Of a stretch of DNA of 64,000 bases, positions 24,032-36,400 are shown one piece after another. Position 1 is the stretch's first letter, and every line of letters starts with the position of its first letter. The notes under the pieces were generated by a model. The model did no database searches, was not told the origin of the DNA, and saw only the letters and a program-made list of their open reading frames with translations. The position numbers and the translations under genes were made by a program. Origin of the DNA: Spinacia oleracea (lineage: Eukaryota > Streptophyta > Magnoliopsida > Caryophyllales > Amaranthaceae); contig NC_079491.1 in assembly GCF_020520425.1 (NCBI RefSeq), positions 30,743,449 to 30,807,448 of the forward strand, written 5' to 3'.

Positions 24032-24290
24032 TGTTAGAATAATGCCTTGAATCGGTCAAGCCCCTTACTGCAACACCCCAACACAACTTGACGGTATCTG
24101 TTATTTTGGACTAGGGTTATCTGTTTTGGGCCTATTTTCTGGGCTTTTCCGCATCTGTCTAGAGAGTACTATATAAACTCTTTAGGCCATAACCTAGTCA
24201 TATTTTATAATCTCTACTCCTTAAAATCAATAAAACTTTCCTCCCCTATTCCTGTGGACCGTAGCTAACATATTGTTAGTTAGTGACCGT
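24032..24290 (+). repeat. 3' LTR of family B (3' end damaged)
   Basis: Matches 9428 to about 9690 of the 5' LTR, from TGTTAGAATAATGCC through TATATAAA (24170-24177) to the GTAGCTAACATATTG word. Similarity is lost at about 24285-24292, so the last roughly 50 bp of the LTR are missing or diverged. The boundary is approximate. Confidence 0.85.
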
Positions 24291-24487
24291 AACCAATTTA
24301 GATACGTAGTACTAGTATGAATTTAATTTTTAATGGTGGAAAATAAAGCTATTGTCAACATCTCATCAAAGTAAGTCGAGTGACCAAAATATTATAGCTA
24401 ACCGATTCTCAATAAATCCATCGAATTCCAATATTCAGAGTTGACGGATCACCAAAGGTGGTTGTTAAGCTTTTAGACAGTGAAATC

Positions 24488-27330
24488 ATGGCGATTTGCA
24501 ATCTTAAAGTCATCCTCTTTTTCTGGGTTTGTTTGGCTGTTCCTTCTATTTTAGCCAAACACGTTGTTAAAAATTGCGGTGATTCACTTCCTCCTACTCT
24601 CTTCTCATCTTTCCCTCTCTATTATTTTCCCAATTATGAGTAGTATTTACTGATTGCATTTTGGGAAATTGATGAACAATTTTATGTTAACTATGGGTTG
24701 ATTGGGGGTAATTCGTCCTCTTTATTATTCGAAAACCCTATAAATTTGGGATTTAAATTGAACACCACCCCCCCCCCCCCCCCCCCCTTTTTTTTGAAGT
24801 TGCTCTCATGATCATGCATGCTTATATCTTTATGAAATCTGTAATGGGTACGTATTAATTTGATTTGTACTTGTATAAAAGTTCAAAAGAATTGAGCTTT
24901 TGTTTTGTTTTTATTTTGATGCAGATAAGAAAGCTAATTATGCTGTTAAGGTCAAAGGAGTAGAAATGCAGCCTGATCCAGTTGTACCTGGGAAGGAAGC
25001 TGTCTTCAGCATCTCTGCCTCAACTGGTATTTTCTCGCTCTAATCAATTGGTCCAAATTAGAGAAATGGGGAATACAAGATTGTTACTTGTTCAAACATT
25101 GTGCTGTTATAGTGTGAATTTCTTTTATGTTTTAGATTAGAAAGCCTTAAGGAAGCATATAATGATATTTTAGTGATTAGTTTAAAAGGAGAGGATGTTT
25201 GTTTCGAGTTGAGAAGCGTTGATTAAGGTTATGGGTTCGTTTGATTTTCGAGTGATTGCAAATTGCAATGCTTAAATAATTTGGGAGATTAAATTCACAA
25301 ATTCCATGTTGTGATCCTGTTCTGGTGACATGATATTATTCTCCAAACTTGTGTGTATTATAGATATAAATGCCTGTAATTGCAAGAGTACGGATCCTAA
25401 AACTTAGCTATTGTGACAGACTGACAGTTTAGTTTAAAATGTATGAAAAAGGTTGGATGGGGCATTGTCCATAGTTGTGCATTAAGGTCTCTAGTGAAGT
25501 GAGCCGTTGGCTTGGATATGAGATCTCCTTGCCTCCGCCACACTCAATACTGGCTGACTTCTGAGGCTGTGTGAATAACCAAGTTATACATATATGTGCT
25601 CAAGAATTAAGTGATGTTGAAAGCAAGACATATCTTAATTGATACTTTTAGCCCTTGTTTTATTGATGGCAAGTTTCTATAAATTTGGAATTGACCCCTT
25701 GTCTTGAGTTGGTCGTTGAATGGGGACCATCCTAATTCATATGTACTCCCTCCGTCCCGGAATACTCGACCCGGTTTGACCGACACAGAGTTTAAGGGAC
25801 TTGAATTGACTTATTTAATTTAATAGGTAGTAGTTGATAGTGGGGTATTATTTTAATGTAGTTAGTGGGAAATGTGTTAAGGGGTGGGGTTGGGGGAGAG
25901 TAGGGGTTGAATTTTTAATTATTTTTTGTATGGAGTAGGGGGTAGGTGGGTTAATAGGAGTGGAGTGAGAAATAATATAATATTATTAGAATATTTACAT
26001 TTTTAGAAACAGGCCAAGTATTAAGGGACGACCCGATAAGGAAAACAGGTCGAGTATTCCGGGACGGAGGGAGTAGCTTTTTCTTGTTGTGAGAGCCATT
26101 CAACTCAGAGGCTATGCCGTAAAGGGGTAACAAGAAAGGGAAAGAGAATTGGAGATCCTGATTCCCTTTCATTCAATACTCATTCCTTAAAAGAGAAAAC
26201 CACTACCGTGTCCATGATGAAGGATCCTGGAACTGATTACCAACACCACTGTTAATGCCATCACAGCTACTTGCACTGCCAAACGCCATGTGGAGTCTAG
26301 ACCAGTGACACCATGACCACCCATATTTGGCCATGCCGACCATTTTTAACAGCCCTAAACACAGTGGTTTATTAATGGCCTAGCCTGAATCAAATGCAAA
26401 TGATCAGAGCTAAAACCTAATTGCTACATGAAATATTGAAAGCTTTACATTGTATCACGAATTAAAAGATGTGAGTCATAACTGGTAGAATTCGATCACT
26501 GAGGTCCTATAATCTGGACAGTGGTCAAAGTCGTCCTCTAAACTACCAGATATGATATGAAGGACGATGCTCATACAATTAGAGGAGATGTGAAGGAGGT
26601 GGAAGGGGAGAAGTGTGAAACCTGAGGTTGGTTCTTTTAATGATTAAAAAAGAATCCGTGAAAGTTGATATTATTAATGGTAGTTATCTGCTTATGGAAA
26701 CTGGGGGTGTTTGTCAAGGTGGGCAGTGCTTGAATGTTATAGAGTCATCCACCCTTTCTTCTGTTCTATCCAAACATTAATGGACGCAGCCCTTTTTTTC
26801 TTTATCTTCTTCTTCTTCTTCTGATTGAGAGGTCAATTGTGAATTTGTGATTGTTCCATACCGCCGTTGTAGTGCTGCAAGTGTTGTGTTGATATTATGA
26901 TAATTTACTGGTCTGATCTGGAGTTTATGGTTGATGCAGTGGAAGCTATCTCTGGAGGGAAGGTGATGATCGATGTTTCATACTTTGGAATACATGTGCA
27001 CAGTGAGACTATTGATCTGTGCAAAGAAACGTCTTGTCCGATATCAGCAGGGGACTTTGTACTTTCTCATAAACAAACTCTGCCAATTTTCACTCCCCCA
27101 GTAAGTCATTTTTCTTCCATTCATGTTTGACCTATCATCTATTTCAATAACTCCTATATTGGAGTATGTGGCCTCTGTTTTCTCCTAGCATATCTAACCT
27201 TTTTATTATTTATTGGAACTGTTAGGGCTCATATACTCTCAAGTTGAGGATAAACAACAGCAATCAGCTGCTTACTTGCGCCAGTTTTGGTTTCACCATT
27301 GGCTTTGGAGGATCTGCTTATGATAGCTGA
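24488..27330 (+). CDS. ML-domain (MD-2/NPC2-like) secreted lipid-binding protein
   Basis: Four exons with GT..AG introns and compatible phases: 24488-24578, 24925-25026, 26940-27100 and 27226-27330, giving 152 aa. The start is the ATG of MAICNLKVILFF. Residues 1-23 form a hydrophobic signal peptide ending ..SILA, so the protein should enter the secretory pathway. The ML-domain words are VKVKGVEMQPDPVVPGK, GGKVMIDVSYFGIHVHSET, DLCKETSCPISAGDF, FTPPGSYTLKL and LTCASFGFTIGFGG. Cys30/136 and Cys92/97 are placed as expected for the family disulfides (inference). Plant homologues are annotated as putative phosphatidylglycerol/phosphatidylinositol transfer proteins, and the fold binds single lipids or sterols in a cavity. 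Length is normal for the family. Intron 2 holds a MITE. A copia LTR ends about 200 bp upstream of the start codon. Confidence 0.93.
24768..24787 (+). repeat. Poly-C run in ML gene intron 1
   Basis: About 20 consecutive C followed by eight T. Length in such runs is unreliable in most assemblies. Confidence 0.9.
25746..26073. mobile_element. Stowaway-type MITE (328 bp) in ML gene intron 2
   Basis: Terminal inverted repeats CTCCCTCCGTCCCGG...CCGGGACGGAGGGAG, flanked by TA on both sides (25744-25745 and 26074-26075). There is no coding capacity. It shares its interior (TTTGACCG, ACAGAGTTTAAG, GTTGATAGTGGGG) with the MITE at 57992-58325. TIR sequence and TA duplication identify the Tc1/mariner-Stowaway superfamily. 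Confidence 0.92.
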
Positions 27331-28219
27331 CCGCTTTCTGCAAAATAATGCTTTGTGTATTATAAATGTTTTTTTTTAATGTATGGTACAACGTATGACT
27401 ATTGACACTCTCGTGTGGCAATGTGGATAATAATGTATGAATTCTGATGAAGCTATTAGATGCAGAAGCTTATGCATGTCTTCCTTCACTCTTTACTGCA
27501 GCGTTATCCATATTTTATTTTACATTTTCTCACCCCCTTTTGCCGCAAATTTATAGCAATATAAGTTATACAACTACAACAGCAGCGTCAACATTTGTTT
27601 CTTTTAACAATAACATCAACATGGACGATCTTATGTTGATTGAGTAGAACTTTTCTGTGAATCACAACTTCTATTTAGGGAATTGCCCCTTCTTCTCAGA
27701 ATTTGTATATATTTTGTAATGCCCGCTTTCAACAGAATAGTTCAGACTTCAGATTATTAGTTGTTGGAACGTGCACGCTCCCCCAAGGGATACAAATATA
27801 TATTATAAAAACAGTACGTAGAAAACCACTGTCAAAATTCATGGGAAATTAGCTGGAAGCCTGGAATAATAAAAACGAACGACTTATGGTTGTAAACTGG
27901 AGTACTTGTGCTTTTTTTGTATGCAAAGCTCGTCTTTGTGCAGATATTCAAATGCTTTATTTATAGGTTACGGAAAACGAGAAGGTCCCTTCAATAAACA
28001 AATTTGTATGAATTAATTAAGACAACAACAATACACAAGCATAGATCATATTTCCTAATTAGTCATTTATAAGACAAAAGTGTGAATGACTTGTTAACCC
28101 GGAGGCACTGAATGCTCTGAGAGAGTCGTGTAAATGTCACTTATCGTCTTTGGTGTGGTTCTACAACAATCGCCAAATAGAGAAGCCCCTACCTTCTGCC
28201 ATTTTTTTCACAAAAGAAA
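27331..28219. other. ML gene 3' flank and intergenic DNA
   Basis: It follows the ML stop codon and presumably starts with its 3' UTR. Nothing else is recognisable apart from AT-rich sequence. The minus-strand end of the neighbouring candidate gene may reach to about 28140-28240. Confidence 0.5.
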
Positions 28220-31196
28220 CTAATCTTCATCTTGAACCCCTGTATTTTGCTGTAGCAAATACAATGTGTCAAAAGAGTGGAATTAGCAACAAAAATAAGC
28301 AAGCTTAATGCCTTGACATAATTCACAAGGTCATGCTGTTTCTACTAAATTCGAGACATTTAATAATTTAAAAAGTGGGTGGTGTTAATATTAAGACAGA
28401 TAGAACCAATTGCATCAAAATACTACAGTAGATGGTTACAAAATAGTAATAGACAAATAAAAACGCCAAATATACGCTACAAAAAAAACAATGACCTAAA
28501 CAGGCACAAGAAGGTAGCTTGACAATCCACCATAATTAGAGTAAAAAAAATTACGGACTGATACTTGTAAGAAAAATTTGAGTTTTTAAACTCCCACGAT
28601 CACCCCTAGTGCCGATAAGTTCAGAAATGGAGGTAATGTAAGAAATCAAACCAAGAGCGCTTACTAAAATACAGGAATTGCAGCGGCTGACAACAACTAT
28701 GAAAACCTTTCAAAGACATGTATAGGAAAGAAGACCAATGCTTTGATTCGTTGTCCTGATCATGAAAGAAACACCCATCTCAATCAGCATAAGCTACCCA
28801 GTAGAATTGAAGGAAAGAAAGAAAGCTCGAGGTTCTGTTCTAGTACACACTAGGGTTCCAGAACCTTATTTTTTAAATATTGGGAACTAATCTACAAGAA
28901 ACAATCCATACCAGCAATCACGCAAGAGTAGATTGAGAAAATATGCTAGTTAATTAAAGAAAACACAAATTACACAAAACCTGAAAAGCAAGACACTTCT
29001 TCTCAATTAGGCACTGAGCTGATCATATCGATTACTGAAGAAATGTTGCGGAGAAGATAAGCCGCCATGTTTGTTTCAGCCAAAACTGTCCACCACCCAG
29101 TTCAATATAATAAAAATCAGAATTGCTCGAATATTCGGGAGGGAGGTAACAAAAAATGGTACATAAACAGCCGACAAACAAGTTCAATCCAACATCAAAA
29201 ATATCTAGCACTCTAGCAGACCATAAATATTGATCCTCATAGAAAACCATCTCACTTGTTCTTCAAATAAATTGAGGATCTAACACAAGGTCATTATGAA
29301 GTTATATGCTTTGAAGCAACAAAATCCTTTCTACACAGCTAATATAAAAAAATATTAAAAAAATCCTGCTAACTGGCAGCAATTAATACAGTGATTAACC
29401 CAGTCACTTAAAAGTACACCATGCAGAATCTAACAGTGTATTGGAAGGAGGGGGAGAGTGAGGGATCTATTATCTGTCCTTCCCCTTTTAGCAAATCAAA
29501 TCCTTTCAATATTAGAAAGACTTGGAAGAGAAATGCGAGCACACTTCTTCCCCCCCATCTCTTTCGTTCCCCTTCCCTCTAGGATTGTTAAACAAGCGCA
29601 CTCTAGAAGTAACTTCCATACAAGAGCTCACAGCAAATCTGTGTCACCTATTCTGACTTCTACGGGCTTGAGCATTCTTAGAGATTGCTTACACAAGTAT
29701 AAACTAAAACACACAAGTATAGGAGAGAATCTAATTCCCTACACACGGATCATCCATTATAGAATTGTAGTGAAACATGGGAGACATAATGAGGCCGTCA
29801 TGGAAACAAATAGTAAAATAACAAAATAACCTGTCAATCCAATACCCCTCGGAAAGCTCTACCCATTGCACGATTGGGTTAAGAGGGAACTATATACAGC
29901 CTTATCAGTAACTGTGTTTTCTAGACACTCTTGATTGGAAAGGCATCAACCAACTTAACAACCATTAAGCCACACGTAAACAAGTCAGTAGTTACCAAAT
30001 TTGGTCCTTTACAATCCAATATCCAGTAGTGCCACTTTCAGCTATATAGAAGACGGACTTAAGCCCTAATCTTTACCCTCTTGAACAATCAACCACCAAA
30101 CAGATCTAAGATCAATAATGGTTACCAATATTAGATCTTCTATAGATCTTAGTCTCTCTGACTCTTGTAGTGTTATCTCCAAGTCTAACTATTTACCACT
30201 CTCGGGTAAACCCCCCCCCCCCCCCCCCCTCTCCACTATCTCACTCCTTCTAAATGATCATTAGAATTTTACTGTCTCTAAGATAGAAGATAAAAAATAA
30301 TTGTGCATGAAAGTGCGGGTGGATTAAGGTAATTTCACTATTATGGAAATAGTAACCATAACTCCTTGCTTTTATAAGCGTTGGGATAAGTGTTAGGATA
30401 AAAATATCTTGCATTAGGAGGAATGACTCACATTCCAAATGATCAGAGGAATGCAGCCACCCATGTGAACTTATATTTTAGTCTAGAATACCACTTCAAG
30501 GATTTAAATCAATCACACATAATATGAACTTATATTTTAGTCTAGAATACGACCCTATGTACTTCACTGATCACTATTATGTCAATATGTATCATGTGTC
30601 ATACGTCCATTGATTATAAATTATAATACGAAAATAAGCATCACACCTTCCATTTTTAAATGAAAAAAATAAATTCAGATGGATTCAGCAGAACAGTCAA
30701 AATTTTACATAAAATAAAACTACAGTCCCATATAACCAGTGGTGATCAATATATAAATCCATACATAACCACCTTTTCATTCTTGAAAGTTCCATATTAT
30801 TTGAATATCACAGATCTCATCATCATAACTAAACTCGAACATTACTATCAGTCTATAAAAATTAAAAGCTCGAAAAAACCAAAAACTATCCTTGTCATTA
30901 GAGATATATCAGCCAAATAGGGAGGGGGGATGCATAAGTTATTATGCTAGAACTACATATAGAAGCAATTGCAAGAACTGATTTCGTAAAAAACATCACC
31001 AACCGTTCGATCTTAGACAATTCGAGCAATTTGTCCACACATATTTTGTCCTTTTCAACACAGTTTCTGAATAAATAGCATACCAATGCTAAAAATAACA
31101 CCCAAAGTTTTAAAAACAGATAACACAATTGACTCCTATGGCAGAGAATTAAACATTAATACATATAGTGCCTTTTATTTAAAAGAATCAACTTAC
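28220..31196 (-). other. Probable downstream introns/exons of the unidentified minus-strand gene
   Basis: No continuous frame. Isolated exon-like pieces with acceptor and donor sites occur on the minus strand (see the partial model at 31197-32827). The rest is AT-rich and non-coding, with a 19-base poly-C run at 30211-30229. The repeated phrase TATATTTTAGTCTAGAATAC appears inverted-free twice near 30470-30550 as a short direct duplication. Confidence 0.35.
30211..30229 (+). repeat. Poly-C run
   Basis: About 19 consecutive C, similar to the run at 24768. Exact length uncertain. Confidence 0.9.
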
Positions 31197-32827
31197 ATTT
31201 TATAAGGTAGAGTAAAGACGCGAGAAGTATTATGTTTTGTTCTTCTGACCTGAATAACAGAGAAATGGAATTTCAGAAAATGATCTCAACCGCTTTTGAC
31301 CACTTCATCTTCACTTAGTTGTCACAATGGTTGTTCAACTTCCACTATCAATGCAACAACGGAGGGAGTATTTGTAACAATAAGACATTCATACAAATTG
31401 GTAACTTTTATTGAAAGAATGTGATTGATCAAAACAATAGTGAATGCTTATAGATCAAACATAGAAGCTTACATTAGCTCTGCATTCCACCACTATGCCA
31501 AGAACATATTCCTCTACACAAGGCACATGCATATCGCACAAAAGAAGAAAAAAAACGAGAAATTAGTATGCTAATTCCTTTATCTAAGAAAAGGATCTAC
31601 AAACGATATAAATGTTTGAGGAAAATGAGTGGTTATAAATTTCCCAACAAGTTATGAGATATTCTATACACTGCTTCCTTCATAAGAGCATCTCACACTT
31701 ACAATAGATTTATAATGGCAAAGTTTCTCTTGTGATGAATATCACCGGAGACAGGGAGTCCATACTAATTAAGCAAGCAGTCAAGCCTCCATTTAGGCAT
31801 GGCTCCATTTGAAACACATGCATTAGACATGACACTTTATCTTACCTTAAAAACAAGTTAGTATAACCAATAATTTAGTATTTCCCTCTCTTAATATCTA
31901 ACCTACTTTAACATGGCTTCAAACCGTTGTTGAGATCATTTTCTGAAAATGCATAGAGAGGGAAAGAAGAACATGTATTAGTTTTGTTTAGTGAGTATTA
32001 TATTGATACGCCATATTGATTAATATGGCGTATCAATCCCCCGAAAACAATGAGCTTGCCACCAAAAAGCAAATTAGTTGTTCAGCAAAACCTCTAAACC
32101 CTAAACCCCAATCCACGGGTTTTCTAGTAATTTGAAATCAAACAATTCAATTAACCATCGAGAATGAGGCATGGTGATACAATAATTGAAATCTATCACT
32201 AATATAAAAAAAACAAAAAAAATCACAAGAACTAAAAAGAATAGTAATAAATCAATGCAGTGAGAAGAAAACCAAATCAATCAACAAAACAAATTGAAAA
32301 GAATCATCATCTAACAAAGAGCTAATATAAAAACTAAATTGTCGAAATAAAAACAAACAACAAACACAACTAAAAAATAGAAATTAGAACCCACAAATGA
32401 AGTAGGAAGCAATCTGTAATCCAAAACATCTAAGAAAAGAAAAATACAATCAGATGTAAGAAGAACGATTAAATGATTATAAAAGAAGAAGAACGAAGAA
32501 TTAATTACCTAGTGTGGAGCTCTCTCGTGTGAGGAGAGATGAGGAGGAGTAAACACTCACATTTGGCATACAAGCATTATCACCCGATGAACCGCTATCC
32601 AATTCGCTGACAATACACAATTTATCCCCAATTAGAAACCAAAATTACAAACCCTAGAATACAAAATAATCAAATTATGAAATGAAAAAGAAAAATGTGA
32701 GTATTAACCTTGCAGCGATCGTCTTTAGTAATGGCAGATGACCTTCAAGCGCAGTTTTGAGAGGCTCAACTGGTTTATACCTAATTTTTTCCCCAACTTT
32801 TGTTAAACCAAGAATGAGAAATGACAT
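31197..32827 (-). CDS. Unidentified split gene, first four exons (partial model)
   Basis: Four minus-strand segments with good GT..AG borders join in phase: 32827-32709 (ATG start, ends phase 2), 32606-32509 (ends phase 1), 31513-31473 (ends phase 0) and 31249-31197 (ends phase 2). They give about 103 residues. The start reads MSFLILGLTKVGEKIRYKP; later words are VEPLKTALEGHLPLLKTIAA, EEYVLGIVVECRAN and VRRTKHNTSRVFTLPYK. I do not recognise the family. Three successive junctions agreeing in phase argue against chance. Possible later exons with good borders are about 31078-31010, 28767-28714 (DNESKHWSSFLYMSLK if frame 0) and a last one at about 28250-28221 ending in TAG, but their phases could not be resolved. 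The ATG lies about 580 bp downstream of the MBD gene stop, on the same strand. It could instead be a non-coding or decayed transcript. Confidence 0.4.
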
Positions 32828-33410
32828 TGATGATTAGAAATTGAAAAGATTGAAACTTTGAAAAAATAGGATAGAAAAAGAAGCAGCGCAATGGGAGAGA
32901 GTTGAGGAGAGTGGGCGAAGAAACCAGAGAAGTTTGAATGAGGAAGAAGGGTGAAGGAATCCCAGGAAAGAGGAAAGAAGAGCGTGGAAAGAAGATCTGG
33001 ACGGAGGGTATACTCCGTAAAATGAAGGAGAACAAGGGGTAATATGGGCAATCCACTGTTCCATGAATAGTAATAAGAGTTCAAGCCTTTATATGTGTTA
33101 GGATTAAAGTTGTTTATAAATAAAAAGACAGACTTGGAAAAGCCACCCAAATATTTAATCACATGCCAGTGCAAATGAGTTACAAAATTACAATTTGATC
33201 TAATGTACGTATTGGAAGGAGACATGAGCTTCCGAAGTAAAATGTCAGAAGTTAAGCGCCTAATTATGACGAACACAACAGACTGACGATACAGCCCTTC
33301 GTCAAACTGCTATTCCAAGGCCTAACAGATACAAGTGTTACAACATCTGGGACTAAAACTGCAGTTCAAAAATAAGAATACTAAGATTGACTAACAAGGA
33401 TAGATGTATC

Positions 33411-36400
33411 TCAACAGCTAATTGGTTGAGTCGCACTCGGTTCCTGATCAGGATTTAGGGGTTGATTCTCCTGATCAGGATTTAGGGGTTGATTCTCCTG
33501 ATCAGTGTTACCAACTTGGACCAAACTGACTTTATTCTGTGGCTGTTTAGATCCCTCAATTTCTTCTTTCTCTGTGTTTAATAAGGAGACATCTTCCTCA
33601 GGCTGAACGATAGCTACAGTTGGCTCCTTTGTGTTTTCAACTGGAATTGCATTATTGGTGTCTCCTTGCAATTCAACATCACAAGGTTTTTCAACTGCTT
33701 CTGGTTTATTTTTCTCAGGTTGCTCTTTCCCTTGACTAGTCTCCACTTTGTTTTCTTCGTGTTTCTTATTCTCTTCTGGTACTTGAGAGTTTTCCAGCTC
33801 TTCCAGTTTACCATCAACTTCTTTCTGTTCCTCAGCTTTCTCCTCTTCAGTGTTGTTATCTTTCATCTCCACATCTTTCTCATCCCCAGTCCCAGTCTTA
33901 TCATCATCATCTTCCCTATCAGCAGCTGCAGACTCAACTCCATCAGTCTCTTCCTTGTTTGAGCGTGATTTCTTCTGCCGCGAACCACTTTCTGGTGTGT
34001 CTGTTTCTCTTGATTTGCTACTTAATCTAGCAGAACGACGGGGAGTATCACCTGTTTCCAGGAGCAGGAGCAGCCAAGTGTCATTCATATCATCTACTTA
34101 TTTTTAATATAATAGAAAGTAAATAAAAAGCTACCTACCTGTGCCCCAGTCAAACTTGGATGAACAAGGACCATCAGGATGGGTTTTCAGATATTGCTCC
34201 AATTGTCTCTTATTCTTGATTTCTTCACCAGATGGTGCAATAAATACAATCTCATTCCGTCGAGGGGTTCCAGTTCCACCCTTCTTCGGGATGAACTGCA
34301 ATTGCATGGGGAACCATATGATTCAACTACAAACACAGGCCTTGTTTGGCAAATGGCTTTTTGCTGGCTTTTTGGTTGGCTTTTGGCTGTTGGCTTTTTA
34401 ATCTGGTCAAACAGCCAAAAAATGTGTTTGGTAACTGGCTTTTTAGCTTGCTGAAAAGCTAGCTTTTCCGCCAAAAATGAAAAGCTAGTAACACTAGCTT
34501 TTTGGAGTTGGCTTTTGGCTTTTCACTATCTAAATTACTTTTTTGTCCTTGTTTTTTACTCCCTCCATTCCTTTTTGTTGTTCCCATTTCCTTTTCTGGC
34601 ATTTCTTTTTGTTGTTCCCCTACTGAATCTTTACTATTTTTGGTCATAGTTTTTTTACCAATTTACCCTAAGATTCCCCACTATTTACCAAAAAACCCTA
34701 AGATTCTACCCTTTTTCCAACCTAAATTTCACCACTTTCATTATTTTATTCATCCTTTATTCCCACTTTCACCCATCCCTATCTCCCTCTCTCTCTTCTT
34801 TTTCAACCGATCTCCCACTTTTTCTCTCTCTCCTCCTTCCTCTCTCTGTTTCTTTCTCTGTTTCTCTTGAGGAGAACATCATGTTCTTCATTTTCTATCT
34901 TCCTCCTCTCACTTTTCTCTCTCTCCTCCTTCCTCTCTCACTTGTCTCTCTCTAAATCTCACAAGAACCCTTTTCTCTCTCTATCTCTCTCGCCACCACC
35001 ACACCTCCGGTCCTCCGCCACCGCCACCACCCTCCGGAATACGTATTATGGCTTTAGATGTTGACATTCGACCATGAAAACTCTAGATCTAGAGTTTTCA
35101 TGGTCGAATTTGACCTCGAAATCCTCAAAATCGTGATATTGAGATTAATCGGGTATGAATTTATTTTTGTGTTCATGTTTCAAATTTTTTGGGTTGAATT
35201 TTGTCGAATTTTTTGGGTAGATTTATGTTGAATTTTTTGGTTAATTTCGGTCGAGTTTTTCAGGTAGATTTATGTCGAATTTTTTGGTTGATTTTGGTCG
35301 AATTTTTTGGTTTAATTTTCTCAATTTTCTAGGTTTGATTTTGGGTTAATTATGGGTTGATTTTCTCGATTTTCTGGGTTTAATTTTGGGTTTTTTTCCT
35401 CGAAATTTTGGGTTTAATTTTGGGTTGAATTTTCTCGAATTTCTGGGTTCATTTTGGACGGATCTTGCTTAAGAAATGAAGATCTAGTTGTTTTTCTCGA
35501 ATTTTCTCGATTTTTTGGGTTCATTTTGTCGAATATCCTGGGTTTTTTGGACGAATTTTCTTGATTGTTTGTTTGTCGATTTCTTGATTGTTGATTTCTT
35601 TTTCTTGATTTGGTCGAATTCTTGATTGTTGGTCGAATATTCTGGCTTGATTTTTCTTGATTTTTAGTTCGAATTTTTGTTGTTATTTGGGTTTAATTCA
35701 CCCAGATTGCTGATTTCTTGTTTGTTCGAATTTTGATTGCTTGTCGAAATCAAGGGAGTTAAATGGTGTGATTTGGGTGGTTTTTGTTCGAATTATTGTT
35801 TGTTTGTTTGATTTCAAATCGGAGTTTAATGAGTAGTGTTTGTTTGTTGATTTTTTTTTTTTATTGTCGAATTTTGTTGTTGATTTTAAATCGGAGTTTA
35901 ATCTAAATCTGGGTGATTTTTTTTTGTTTGTTGATTTTTGATTTCAAAACTGGGTGATTTTTTGATATCAAATCTGTTTGTTTTTTTATTTTTTGATTTC
36001 CCCCATTTATCTTATTTATTTAATATTTTCTCTCTCCTCACTTTATTTTAAATATATAATCTCTTACACCCAATCATTATTCTTACACCCAATCATTACT
36101 CATATCCCAATACAACCCAAGATTCCAGTTTTCTTAAAAACCCCCCAACATTCCTTATGGGAACAACAAAAAGGAATGGAGGGAGTACTAATTAACTAAT
36201 AATTAATAATTAATAATTAATAATTAATAATTAATAATTAGTGATTAGTGATTAGTGATTAGTGATTAGTGATTAGTGATTAGTGATTAGTGATTAGTAA
36301 TTAGTAATTAGTAATTAGTAATTAGTAATTAGTAATTAGTAATTAATAATTAATAATTAATAATTAATAATTAATAATTAATAATTAATAATTAATAATT

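Larger units (their letters stand above)
9428..24290 (+). mobile_element. Family B Ty1/copia retrotransposon, split by family A copy 2
   Basis: A Tork/Tnt1-like copia element of about 4.65 kb once the nested insertion is removed. The order is LTR (9428-9738), primer site (9742 onward, TAGTATCAGAGAC, a mutated tRNA-Met site), gag, protease, [insertion 10705-20908], GAG-pre-integrase, integrase, RT, RNase H, polypurine tract (24021-24030) and LTR (24032 to about 24290). The PR-INT-RT-RH order is diagnostic of Ty1/copia. Several frameshifts and nonsense codons make it dead. Its 3' end lies about 200 bp upstream of the ML-domain gene. The lineage name is inference. Confidence 0.9.

Noticed and set aside
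29458..29829. 123-codon plus-strand frame
   Set aside because: No recognisable domain, no splice partners, and a non-ATG effective start; left as non-coding.
31197..31513. Possible match of the EEYVLGIVVECRAN exon to the S1 region of exosome subunit RRP40
   Set aside because: Only a few residues agree; the exons before and after do not continue the RRP40 sequence, so no name was given.
32781..33276. Minus-strand frames of 76-157 codons
   Set aside because: Pyrimidine-rich 5' flank of the unidentified gene; Phe/Ser/Leu-rich translation with no domain.
33666..34107. Plus-strand frames of 85-98 codons
   Set aside because: Antisense to the acidic tail exon of the MBD gene.
34502..35064. Ser/Phe/Leu-rich plus-strand frames
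   Set aside because: They translate TCTCTC and TTTTCC runs inside the 1.6 kb Stowaway-ended element.
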